Below, one piece after another: positions 13,419 to 27,124 of a stretch of DNA of 64,000 bases. Source of the DNA: Epiperipatus broadwayi (taxonomy: Eukaryota > Onychophora > Udeonychophora > Euonychophora > Peripatidae); NCBI GenBank assembly GCA_028023455.1, contig JAQFVV010006698.1:372001-436000 (forward strand), given 5' to 3'. The notes under the pieces are model-generated. The model was not told the DNA's origin. It was given only the letters and a program-made list of their open reading frames with translations, and made no database searches. The position numbers were made by a program, and so were the translations under genes. The first letter of the stretch is position 1, and each line of letters starts with the position of its first letter.

Positions 13419-15043
13419 TGTACCTATATTGATATAGGCACATATAATTTTTATCTAAAATTATTATTAAAGTAATCTTTCGTAAAAGAAAAAACATAAA
13501 ATTAAATGTTGAAGAGTTTATTCAGTTTGTTTTAGAAAAAGATAGGAATTAAATAGTTTTATTAGTATTCGTAAAAATATAAATATACAAATCTCTTTTC
13601 ATTCAAGTTTAATTAAAGAAAAAATTAAAATGTTAAAACTAATATATGTGCGATTGTCAACAATAAAATAAATGTTATTATAAATAAATGGAAGTTAAAG
13701 AAGATTATCATTAAAAAACACACGGCAATGGCTATTATTAATTAAAATATAAAACATCTCTGCATGGATATTACTAATTATGCAATCTTCCAAAACACGT
13801 TTATCAAAGGATTAATTGATAAGGAATTCAACAACAGATCTTTGCCGGAGATATGAGAAAGACAACAAGGCGCAGGTATAAATAGACCTTTTTTTTATCG
13901 GACAATTCATTCCACAAATTAATTGAGTTGAGACAATCAGTTCACAAAATTATTGAGAGAGTGCAGTTCGGAAATTAATTGAGTCAGTTAACAAACAAAA
14001 TGCAGTGCTGAGAAGATTTTGGGAACACATGTTTATCTCCAGCCCAGATGTCCGATGAAAACAGCAGATCTGCCTGTAAAATAATGTCAGCTTAATATCT
14101 TAGAAAACCTCCGCCAGTATCTAATTGTCTCCGATAGTAATAATCATGAAAATCAGGAAACTCAGCAAGGAAACATCCCAGCCAGCTGGAAGCATTCATA
14201 CTGGAAGCATTCATACTGGAAGCATTCATACTGGAAGAAAACAAAGTGTTAAATCTACGTTCAAAATCCTAGGTAAAACATTTGCTTATTTTCGTTTATA
14301 CTGTAATAGCCATTGCATTTCATTAATTCATGTGAATCCTCCAAGAGTCTAATTATATGAACTCGATATCATACATAAATGAACTAGTGATATGTGTGTG
14401 ATCAAATTTCAAATGCTATGTAGTCCTTTATTATCATTATTATGTGTGTGCATTAGTTAATATGTGCGTGATCATTCTACCAATATTTATTAATGAAATT
14501 AGAGTGTTCTGTTATTGAAGCTATAGGAATATTTAGACTATTTAGAAATGTTAATTTAAAATATGCGTGTGTTTTATTAGAGTTATAAAATGTTTAAATT
14601 TAGTAAATAAATGTTAGTTAATAAATTATCTTTAAAATTAAACTTTATTTATCGGTCAATTCTTTTTATCAATTTTTTTACAATTCTTTTTATAAATTCT
14701 TTTAACAAATTCTTTATCAAGTCTTTTAACCCCTAATTAAGTATAATCAATTAGTGATTACAAACCACTGAGCTAGTCGTGGATTTAGGTGTTGGGTTAG
14801 TTGCCACTATTCAAAATGCGGTGTCTATTCTTTTAGAATAAGCAGCTGGCGCCCGTCTTTATACACAAACAAAAAAAGTGCTTTGAACTTGGTGTTGAAC
14901 TCAACAGTCGAGAAGAAGTTATGTCCTGGAAATGTAACGTTAGTTATATAATTTATAGCTATCGTTTGGGCATACATACTCTCCGAGTATGTTCTCTGCC
15001 TAAGAGGCCGGTGTTTCGAATACACATATTCGAATTTGGTTCT
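13419..15043 (+). repeat. 3' LTR (1625 bp)
   Basis: Matches the 5' LTR from TGTACC to GGTTCT. The preceding sequence, tctcaaaaggaatggcgg, is purine-rich and could be a degenerate polypurine tract. The copy is longer than the 5' LTR partly because a 15-bp motif is present three times at 14186-14230. TATA box at 13877-13884. Confidence 0.9.
14186..14230 (+). repeat. 3 x 15-bp tandem repeat in the 3' LTR
   Basis: The unit ctggaagcattcata occurs three times in a row here and once in the 5' LTR (10120-10134). The expansion happened after the element was copied, or the template was polymorphic. Confidence 0.97.
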
Positions 15044-15053
15044 ATATATATAT

Positions 15054-15107
15054 AAGACTTTATGAAGAATGGGAAACTCATGTGTTGTGAGTATATAAAT
15101 ATTTGTA
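15054..15107. repeat. right copy of the ~50-bp direct repeat
   Basis: Matches 6776-6830 through gaatgggaaactcatgtgtt and gagtatataaata. The sequence taagacttta at 15053 and its complement taaagtctta at 15118 also form short inverted ends around it. Confidence 0.8.
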
Positions 15108-15129
15108 TTAAATATATATAAAGTCTTAC

Positions 15130-17935
<2,806 letters not shown>

Positions 17936-17979
17936 TATAATTGTGTGTATGTTTAATATGTTTGTGCTATACTTTTTAG

Positions 17980-18131
17980 ATTCATTTTCTTCTCAGCATC
18001 TCTATACCATTAAATTACCAATACTTCCTCATTCAGCTTGTGTTGCCGCATGGGAGCCATTTAATAAAACAGTTTATAAAAATCAGTTCTGTGCAGGATA
18101 TTTACAAAGAGCAGGGAAAAATGTTTGTTCG
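17980..18131 (+). CDS. serine protease (S1A) penultimate exon
   Basis: The exon follows acceptor AG at 17978-17979 and ends before donor GTAAAT at 18132 in phase 0. It encodes SFSSQHLYTIKLPILPHSAC, then VAAWEPFNKTVYKNQFCAGY, then LQRAGKNVCS. LPILPHSAC and FCAGY are the standard S1A segments with Cys168 and Cys182, and NVCS leads into the catalytic GDSG of the next exon. By alignment to chymotrypsin numbering, position 189 at the base of the S1 pocket is Asn (codon 18120-18122), not the Asp of trypsins. Confidence 0.9.
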
Positions 18132-21100
18132 GTAAATATAGTTTAATTAATGTTTTTTGTTTTATTACAAACACCAATTAAATATGAAATCTACAATAAA
18201 AAAGTTATTGTTTTATTATCAACTCATGTATTTTGTCAAAAGGTTACAGTCAGATGAAATTTGATAACTTCAAGCACTTACAGGATTATTTGGTACTATC
18301 ATATGAGCATCAGAGTTTGTATGTTGAATGCAAACTAATGTGTTAAATGAATTGTCTTTAATAAGAACACATAACCACTTAAATATGTCAGATGCATCTT
18401 TAGGCACTCCAATTTATTAATATTTTTGCATTTTCCCATTCCACCATGTGTTCATTAATACATGTACAATCTTCTTTTGTATTCATGATTTTTTCCAATC
18501 ACATATTGTTCCAGTTGCTATTCAAAAGTGCAATTGGTTCTACCAATATACTTCTTCATTCATTTGGATACTGTAGATGCAGTTTTAAAACTGAATTTAA
18601 AATATTGCTTTTCAACAATTCAAGTTTAAGTTTTAAAGCTGTTCTGATGTTATATTGTAGATTTATTTAAATTTGTGTGCATTCCTGAGATGTATGGATA
18701 CATTACAGTACCTTTAATTTTATGATGTCTCTTTGTTGTCACATCTTGTATGTAGAATTTGCAAAGCATTGCATTTTGAATAATCCTTTATTCTTCAGTT
18801 GTGGTAGTATAATTTTTTGCTTCTCTATGAACATGTCTTATTTAGTTAACAGTGAGGGTTGTTATTTTTACTTATCCATAAGCAAATCTTTATTTACTTT
18901 TTACTGAGGAAGTAATTGTTTACTTTTTATAAGGGAGACATTATTTACTTTTCAATGAAGAAGTCTTTATTTAATTTTTCATGATGGTGTCTATATTTAA
19001 TTTTACTGAAGATTTTTTTTTTCATGAGGGAGTCTCATTTTTACTTTCCATGAAAATTTTTACCTATCCATGAGGGAGTCTTTTTTATTCTCAATCACCC
19101 CATGAGGAAATCTTTACTTGCCTCCACTCAAACACATGAGGGAGACATTCAGTTATCTCATGAGAGAGACTTTTTTGTTACTCACACAATGAGGGAGACT
19201 TTTTTCACTGTTACTCTACGAGGATGACTTTTTTCATTCTTACTCCATGACAGCTTTTTTTTTCTTTTTACCCCATGAAGTAGATTTTTTTTACTTCTTA
19301 ACATGAGACTTTATTTTTTTTACCCCATGATGGAGGCTATTTTTTTCTATGAGGATGACTTTTTCTTCTTAACCCATAAAAATGCTTTTTGCTTGTTACC
19401 TTACAAGGGAGACCTTAACCTTCTCACATCTCATATGAAGAATTTTATTACTTTATACCCATGAGAAATATCCCTTACCTTACAAGAATGTCTTTTTTCT
19501 TCTTACTCCATGAGAAAGCCTTCTTTCCTTTTTACACCATGGATAGTGTCTTTCTTCACTCTTACTTTTTAAGGGAGACTTTTTTCACTCTTATTTTTTG
19601 AGGGAGACTTTTTTAATTCTAAGTTCAGGAAGGAGAAATTTCTCACACTATGAGAAAGGCTATTTTTCCTCTTACCTTGTGATGGGGACATTTACTCTTA
19701 ATCCCATGAGAAGCACTGCACAATTATCATGCGAGGAGGATTTTCACTTTTAGCCTGCAAAAGGGATTCTAACTCTTATACACCCCATGTAAAAAGGCTT
19801 TTAAATCTTCCATCAAGACGAGCTTTAACTACTATTTACCTCATGAAAAAAACTTTCACTCTTACTTACACTTGGGCACTTTCATGCTTATCCTGCTAGA
19901 ATGATTTTTTTCTTTTACCCCATGAGAGAGACTTTCACTTTAACTCATTCCATGAGGGGATCATTCACTCTTAACCACAACAGAAGGCTTTACTCACTCA
20001 TATCTTAAGAGGGGAGCATACTCATCTCATAAAAAGGGATTTAACTCTTACTCACTTCATGATAAGTTCTTTCACTCTTACCTAGCAAGGAGGACTTTTA
20101 CTTCTTACAACATAAATTGTTCACTCTTCCCTCAAGAGCAGAGCCTTAACTCTTACTCATTTCATAAGGGGGCTTTATCTCTTACCTCCCAAAGAGAATT
20201 TTACTCTTACCTTGCAGAAAGGATGTTCACTCTTACTCATCCCTCAATAAGGTCTTTCACCTTACCACTTTAAAAGGATATTCACTCTTAACACTGTGAG
20301 GGTGACATTCACTCTTCTTCCATAAGTAAAACTTTAACTCTTTCTTATCCCATAAGAGGGTTTTTCTCACTTTTTCCTCTCTTTGAGGGGGATTTCACTC
20401 TTACTCACCCTGTAAGTTGAACAATCAATCTTACTCATCCCACATATATCTTACTCATCCAATCTTACTCAATCCATGAATGGAACTTCACTCTTACTCA
20501 AGGTGGTGGACTTTCATCTTACTCCCTCAATGAGGCAGATGTTCATTCTTACTCACACTTTGAGGGTCAGTTTCACTCTTACTTATTAGATGATGGTGAT
20601 GTTCACTCTTACACACCCCAGAAGGGTTACTTTTTCTCTTACACACTATATAAGAAATAATTTCACTTTTACCCTGTGAGGGGGGCATTTGCTCTTATTT
20701 TATGCGAGCACTTTAATTCTATTCTTGCAGAAGAGCCTTTTGCTTTTATCCCACAAAGAACAGTTTTATTTGTACCTGGTGTATGGGGCTTGCTATTAAC
20801 CCATGAAAAAGACTTTCACTCTCACTTGCCTCCCAAGAAAGTTTTTTAGTCTTGCTCACTTTCCTGAGAGGGACATTCATTTGTCTTCCAAGGAAAATCT
20901 TCACTGTCACTCACTCTCAGAAGGTAGCTTTCATGATCACTTGCCATCCATGAAGGGTTTTCACTCTCACTCACCCCACTAGGGAGACATTCACTGTTAC
21001 TTATTCCATGAGAGGAACTTTAACTCTTACTTACCCCATGAGGAAGACATTTTTAAATATGTATTATTCCTTGAGGGATATTTTTTAATCTTTTACTCAC

Positions 21101-22195
21101 TCCACAAGTGAGAGTTTTTTAACTGGTACTCTCCCAATGAGGAAACCATTTATAACCCATATGTGAGTCTTTTTAACTCTTTTTCTGCTTTGGTTATTTA
21201 ATGGCAGTTAGGCATTTAACTGAGAGTACTTTTGTGGATTATACTAGACTATTCATTTTTTATTATTGATATCAAAAACAAATGGTTTATGTTTTAAATG
21301 AAATGAATGCTTCTGTACAAGAATTCACTAAAAAAACATTCAGTTTTTAAAAATTCACTAAAATATGTACATATTCAATCTCACAAAATTGACTCAACAA
21401 AATTTACATACAGTAGTGTACCGAGAACAATATGTACATTAGTTCACTAGTGTATGTAACCTATTTTTCTAAACATGAAAAAGAATGAACTATTCACACA
21501 CATTATTTTTTGCATGGAATATATGTTAACTTTCAATTTTTTTACCAATAGTTGAATTGCTTTCATATAAAGTAAATAATGAGTTTGACCATTGCATTAT
21601 GTGTTGATTAAATTAAAAGTTAAGAATGTTACAAATTTTTGGAAGATAAATGAATATTTTGATAATGTATTATCTATACTTTATAGTCAGAGTCTAATTA
21701 ACAGGCAAGAGTTACATACTTTTTTCTAAACTATTTTTTCCAAACAAAAAAGAATGAACAATTCAAACATTATTTTTGTATGGAATTTCTGTTAATTTTC
21801 AATTTTTTTTAACAACAGTTGTGGTTTACAGTTGCATTATCTGCATTATTGATTGATTATAAGAATTTCAAACAATGCTAAAGTATAATTAAGAATATTA
21901 AAAGTATTTAGAAAATAAAAATATATTGATAATGAATTATTAAAAGTATTTAGAAAATAAAAATATATTGATAATGAATACTGTATCTGTAACTAGTCAG
22001 TCTTATTTACATATAAGAGAGTTAATCTGGATGTATGTAATTCATATATAATAGCTAATACATAAGAAAATAACAAAATTATGGAGTGTGCTTTCATTCC
22101 TAAAAAAGTCACACTTCATCACTGATATATGAATATGTGCTTTTTATGTTTTTAGATATATTAATGAATAATAAATGTAATTATTTTTGATTTAG
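18132..22195 (+). other. intron 2 of the serine protease gene (about 4.1 kb)
   Basis: Bounded by GTAAAT and a T-rich tract ending TTTAG, phase 0 on both sides. Its centre is a 2.3-kb degenerate minisatellite; the ends are plain AT-rich DNA. Near 21900-21970 a ~50-bp segment (ttaaaagtatttagaaaata) is duplicated in tandem. Confidence 0.85.
18895..21180 (+). repeat. 2.3-kb degenerate minisatellite, CATGAGGGAGACTTT...CACTCTTACTC
   Basis: Roughly 50-60 head-to-tail units, mostly 30-45 bp, share a consensus resembling catgagggagactttcac followed by tcttactcacccc. Units differ by many substitutions and length changes, and T-runs vary most. The best-preserved stretches are near 19130-19230 and 20900-21050. 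There is no open frame through it. The strand bias is strong: purines cluster in GAGGGAGA, while pyrimidines fill the rest of the plus strand. Confidence 0.9.
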
Positions 22196-22357
22196 GGTGA
22201 TTCAGGAAGTCCTTTGGCTGTTAATCTCAATAATAGTTGGTTTGTTGTTGGTGTTGTGTCATCAGCAATAAATCTTTGTGAATACTCCCTTACTCCTGCA
22301 ATATTTATACAAGTATCTGGTTATATTGATTGGATTTCTAATAAGATGATGGCATAA
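22196..22357 (+). CDS. serine protease (S1A) last exon with catalytic Ser
   Basis: The acceptor TTTAG ends at 22195 and the exon opens in phase 0 with GDSGSPLAVNLNNSWFVVG. Ser at 22202-22204 is the nucleophile (GDSG). The family usually has GDSGGPL; here the second Gly is Ser. It continues VVSSAINLCEYSLTPAIF and ends VSGYIDWISNKMMA with TAA at 22355-22357, where a C-terminal amphipathic helix is expected. By alignment, positions 216 and 226, usually Gly, are Ala, which should narrow the S1 pocket. Cys201 is absent, as is its usual partner Cys136. The protein is probably secreted, but its signal peptide is outside the window. Confidence 0.9.
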   Translation, partial: GDSGSPLAVNLNNSWFVVGVVSSAINLCEYSLTPAIFIQVSGYIDWISNKMMA

Positions 22358-22405
22358 AGGCTATAGAACAAATTTATTTTTTTTATATGTAAAATAATAA
22401 TGTAA

Positions 22406-22411
22406 AATAAA
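22406..22411 (+). terminator. polyadenylation signal of the protease gene
   Basis: AATAAA lies 49 bp after the stop codon, the first canonical hexamer downstream. The exact cleavage site cannot be read. Confidence 0.6.
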
Positions 22412-22419
22412 AGGGAAAC

Positions 22420-23590
22420 AAATAATTATTTATTTATAATTTGGTGGCAGTGCGTCTATTATTTGTTTCATTTTATATAGGAATTTTTTCATTAATGTCA
22501 CAAAAGCATTCTTCACTCACCATTTTGTCCCAATCCTGCCTTGTCAATCCTAAATTTAAATTTACATTTTCTTGATCATATTAAAAATGCAATATTGATG
22601 TAGGGGCTTTTGAAAGTTAAAAAGACAACCATTATTTTTCTAGAGTGAAATTTTAATATCACTTTTCCTGACAAATCTAATAGAATTTGAAACTCAAGAC
22701 AAGATTTAAAAAAAAACAACAACATTATTACATGATCTAATTTCACAAAACAATGTTATATACTACATTAAATATATGTAATATAATAATTTTCCCACCA
22801 TGTTTATCAAATATTTATGATTATTTGTGTGGCCTGAATATTATTGGGCAATTGTTGTATATACTTCATCTTAAAATTGAAAATGATAAATATGCAAATC
22901 ATACAAGTCAATTTAAACATATGGATCTTTGATATTATATATCAAAGACAATCTTTAAATAAGTTTAAACTTTTGGGCACCAACAATGCTCTGAAGTACT
23001 TAAGCTAGGTCCTGAATACCAAATGAAACAAAATGGTAATTGTAACAAGCCACAACCTTTTTAAACAAGAGTAAAAACACTGAAAATAACTAAAACATAG
23101 GTTTGATTTGTTGATTTATGACATCGATAAAACTTTGAAACAATATTGATTCTTCTTTGTAGACATAACTGAAGCATGTTAATTTATTAGCTGTTAAGGT
23201 TAGGTTTAAATTCACTATAGTCTTTTTCAATAAAGTCTACAGATGGAGCTGCATAAATAGTTATTCATCATTGATAGTAAATGCTTGTAGAAATAGGAAC
23301 ATGAGAGCAAAAGACATATGTAGTAAATCTTATGAATTTTTCTACATAAAAATGCTAAATGGACAAACTGTTAGTAGCATTTAACTGTTTGGGAAAACTA
23401 AAAGACTAATGCTAGATGACCATTTTGAAATCATAAATGAATGCAAAGTTGCTGGAGATATATTAGATGTGTCTACTCGATTCCATTTACATTCAATATA
23501 CTTGAGATAATGAACCTTCAACTATAAGAAGAAACTGTTACAATGCCTGGGTGTTGATTTTTTGAATATAAGTGCCTTAAATGTAGCCAG
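22420..23590. other. intergenic, nothing recognised
   Basis: AT-rich DNA without a supportable ORF or repeat. Confidence 0.5.
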
Positions 23591-23619
23591 CCATGTTTGA
23601 CTTTTTTTATCCATATATT

Positions 23620-24095
23620 TTAGGTGAAAGATTTGAAATAGAGACATACTTCATATACATGGAACATAATTGCAAATATAAAAAATTTGAACACAGACTT
23701 TCAAGCACCCTTCATTTGTACATACAATCTTGTATCACTGATACACATTACAATGAACATGTAAAAGAGATAAATAATCACCAATTTACCTATGTGTTTA
23801 AGCATCACACATCAGTTGATCCAAATTATTATCTGCCATACATGTATAATAAGTGCTCAATATATATTAAGATATGAAATCATCATACTTTATTGGAAAG
23901 ACTTCAATCTACTCCAACACTTAAGCCATCAACACAATTGAAAATCTGATAATGGAAAATCGAAATAACATGCCGATGCCAGTATTGTTATGCCCATATT
24001 GACCAAGACAGTGTGCTCAAATCCCCTATATTTACAATTGAGCTTAAGGTAAATAAAGAATGTCTGCATTTCAAATATTGCACCTTTAGATTGCA
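23620..24095. repeat. inverted pair of a ~90-bp old repeat
   Basis: The plus strand at about 23630-23710 and the minus strand at about 23995-24085 are alike: both contain variants of gatttgaaatagagacata, then aattgcaaatataa and atttgaacacag. Their translations (FEIETYFIYMEHNCKYKKFEH and [21 protein letters not shown]) also match, but both ORFs are short, so I read this as a repeat rather than a gene. Confidence 0.55.
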
Positions 24096-24101
24096 TCCTG
24101 T

Positions 24102-24106
<5 letters not shown>

Positions 24107-24181
<75 letters not shown>
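24107..24181. repeat. (TA)n microsatellite at a PLE 3' end
   Basis: TA run ending immediately before the 3' terminus of PLE-B copy 1. Confidence 0.97.
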
Positions 24182-24184
<3 letters not shown>

Positions 24185-24255
24185 CGATTTCTGTATTTCT
24201 TCAAAATAATATACACAAATTTATAAATAAATATTTAAAAATACAGTATTTAAAA

Positions 24256-24323
<68 letters not shown>

Positions 24324-24593
24324 TAATATATAATATAATATATATATAACCGTCACTTAAGAGCACTTTCAACCAACTTGTGGCTTTGTCAACTATCACT
24401 TTTAAAATGTCAGCTTTCCCATAATTCTATGATGTCAACTTTCCCATAATTCTGTGATCTTAATGTTTGCTGCTTGCCTATTAACCAAATGTTGCTTGTA
24501 TTTACATATCAACATCGCCTCTTTAATTTTCCTTTTATTATTATTTCTTTCAATTTCCAATATTTTTATATTGTTATAATTAAAATTGAAACC
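24182..24593 (-). mobile_element. PLE family B, copy 1, 3' part
   Basis: Matches 49226-49540 at high identity from tctgtatttcttcaaaataa to the coding end. The minus strand encodes NIKILEIERNNNKRKIKEGM followed by LICKYKQHLV, a pattern like the end of a GIY-YIG domain (KRKIKEAMLI...KP). An internal TA tract (24259-24316) replaces a short AT stretch in the other copy. The upstream end is fused to an inverted copy of itself. Confidence 0.7.
24259..24316. repeat. (TA)n inside PLE-B copy 1
   Basis: About 58 bp of TA where the sister copy at 49300 has only cttataaaaatatatgtata; an in-place expansion. Confidence 0.95.
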
Positions 24594-24727
24594 AAATATA
24601 AATCATGTATATATGGTTTCGATTTTAATTATAACAACATAAAAATATTGGAAATTGAAAGAAATAATAATAAAAGGAAAATTAAAGAGGGAATGTTGAT
24701 ATGTAAATACAAGCAACATTTAGTTAC
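24483..24727. repeat. head-to-head palindrome of PLE-B
   Basis: Arms 24483-24593 and 24615-24727 are near-perfect reverse complements, separated by 21 bp. Each arm carries the LEIERNNNKRKIKE coding stretch, pointing outward. The right arm stops at about 24727, where unrelated sequence begins. Confidence 0.93.
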
Positions 24728-26125
24728 CACTTATTTATTCAGCTGGATGTACAGATGCTCAGACTTCAGGTGTGGTGATGATATTTCTTGGGCTGGTTAA
24801 TGACAATTTCTTCATTTTCTCCATCTACAAGTACTATTGTAGGATTATTGATATGGTTGTGTCTCAGTTGCTATTGTACCCCTGGAAAAGCAACAAAACT
24901 CCACCTTTCTTTTGCCAGATATTTATAATTTAGGCTGGCATGAAATACGATATCAAAAACTTATTCAAAGTGGTGTCTTTTCTGCCATCTCAAAAATATA
25001 GTCTATTTTTATGTTTGAAGATCAAGCACTTCCTCCTGAGGAATTTATTCCACCTCAAAAACCATTAACTCTAACCTTTACATTTAAAATTCAAAGGTTG
25101 CAAGAGTTGATTTTGAAACTTTTGTTAAATTTTCAAGGTGTCAAAATTACCCCGTGTGAATTGCGATAGTGCTAGTCTAATGATTTTACGATATGCCCGA
25201 TTTATTGAAAATATATTAGTTTACAGTAATTAAAAAAAATAGATTGATTTGGGACATAAGGGCAGTAGTATTGCCAATTTGTCTACACCTTTATCTTTAA
25301 TTTTAAATGATTAAAAACTTTTAATAAAACCAATTCATGCCATCCTATATACATAATACTATACAGGATGAATTATATATCTACATACAAATTTACATTT
25401 TTAATAAAATGAATAAATTGACTTTTAATATTAAATATGTAATATAAATTTATTTCTTAATATGGAATAAAATTTAAACAATTATATATAGTGTATGTAC
25501 ACAGCGTTCATTCATATATACATATATAATGCTGTACAAGTAGCCATGATAGTACATTTAAACATTAGTTTTATGAATTTTATTTTGATAGGATTTAAAC
25601 CTAGCAAAGATGGATTGGAAATCAGGTTGAAGATGAAACGGCAAGGGGCCAAAAGAATTACCAATTCTATACTTAACTGCGTTATATTATCATCATCAGT
25701 CCAGGAGTGGTTTGTATAGTTGCATGCAAAACTGCAGATTAAAAAATATTTAAATCCATTAACAATTTGATACTGAGCCTAAAATCAAATCATTATGCAA
25801 ATTTAACAATCACTTTCTTTTGGTTTAAGAATCCATTGAACTCATTTCTAAATGCAAGCTCTCTGTGTGTAGTGACGAAATCTCTCACTTATCTCTGCAT
25901 TATCTCAAAGACTTTGGACAGAAAAAAACGCTGACAGCAGAGGAAGAAATGAGATGCTTGTGCATCTAAAATCTCATGTTTGTGAGCTGCAATTCAATAT
26001 AAATGTTGTAATTTTAATTCGGGATATTTTATTTGATTAGCTTCCAAATTGAAAAGTACTCATTCATATAGTGTGCCTAATTTTCCGATAGTATCAAATT
26101 TTTTTAATTAGCTGATTTTCACTAT
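24728..26125. other. unassigned intergenic sequence
   Basis: AT-rich with short ORFs (25495-25719) that I do not recognise. No repeat boundaries seen. Confidence 0.45.
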
Positions 26126-26129
26126 TTCT

Positions 26130-26224
26130 TTCATGCATCAAAGTACAGGCCGGAAAGCGAACCCGCAAACCCTGGACAACTGTTTGTAAGGCGGTTGTGC
26201 TGACCACTCGACCACCAACGCTTA
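26130..26224 (-). mobile_element. tRNA-like SINE, copy 1
   Basis: Read on the minus strand: a start like gcgttggtggtcgagtggtc (A-box region), cgcctt, and a gggttcgctttccggcc-type B box. Related to the copies at 35400, 49099 and 54770. No clear TSD in this copy. Confidence 0.7.
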
Positions 26225-27045
26225 ACATTTCTTCAAGAAAAAAAGTTTTGTGATTATATGTTGTGTTCACAATAGCAAAACAATCTGATTGTATTAGATA
26301 TCTTGTGTTTTTACAACTCGGATTAAACCCGGCTCACATAAGTAGAATTAAATATTTTATTCACCTTTAAATACAAAATTGTTTACACACTTTAAATCCT
26401 CAGATAACGCGTCTATCAGCTATACCATGGCAGCTAGTATCTGTCACAATTCGTATTCTAATAGAATGCCTAACAAACCTAGCCACATAAACATGCCTTG
26501 TGTTAGTTGTGAATTCTAACCGCTTCTAGTTTAACATTAAGTTGCTTCAACACTTTAACAAATCTGACAATTATTTGCTATTTTCTAACTTGATCTCCAA
26601 AAGATTACCATTTTCTAGTTTGGATGACTTTTTTAATGAGAGCTTGCAAATATATTAAACATGTTCACCTATTGACCTACTTCTGTCACTGATTAATTTA
26701 TCCATTTATTCACTCACTGGTTAATTGTGATGCATTAAATCTGTGCATTATCATAGTTTGATGGCAACAAGTAAAAAATGAATATGAAAATACAAAATAA
26801 TCCACGAGTATAAATTGAATATGTAGTATTTTTGTTAAATAATATATAAAAATAAAAACAATATAAGAAAGTAAAAATAAAAATTAGTAAAAAAAAATAT
26901 GAGAAAATATAAAAAAATATATAGTGTAATATGTAATGCAACATTTTATTGCAGAAATAAGATTTTTACCAAGAAGAAAATATCGTCAATATATATTAAT
27001 AAAAAGAGAAATGCAACAATAAAATGTTATAAAGGGTTGTATAAA

Positions 27046-27046
<1 letters not shown>
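26225..27046. other. unassigned intergenic sequence
   Basis: AT-rich; the stretch 26760-26990 is a long A-rich low-complexity tract on the plus strand. No gene seen. Confidence 0.5.

Positions 27047-27122
<76 letters not shown>
27047..27122. repeat. (TA)n microsatellite at an RTE fragment edge
   Basis: TA run ending exactly where the RTE reverse transcriptase fragment begins. Confidence 0.97.

Positions 27123-27124
<2 letters not shown>

Larger units (their letters stand above)
9355..15043 (+). mobile_element. non-autonomous LTR retrotransposon (LARD-like), 5.7 kb
   Basis: Two long direct repeats (9355-10945 and 13419-15043) flank a 2.47-kb internal region. The repeats start TGTACC and end GGTTCA or GGTTCT; the solo copy at 60500-61818 ends GGTACA, an exact inverse of the start. 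The internal region encodes no reverse transcriptase, integrase or protease that I can see, only a coiled-coil ORF. It must therefore rely on proteins from another element, as large retrotransposon derivatives (LARDs) do. The two LTRs are very similar but differ by small indels, so the insertion is not brand new. It lies in intron 1 in the gene's orientation. Confidence 0.85.

Noticed and set aside
18895-21180. CRISPR-like array
   Set aside because: Units are degenerate, vary in length and have no constant repeat separated by unique spacers; it is a minisatellite in an intron.
23593-23877. 94-codon ORF similar to one on the opposite strand at 23929-24216
   Set aside because: The similarity is shared by a ~90-bp inverted DNA repeat and neither ORF extends beyond it with a recognisable domain.
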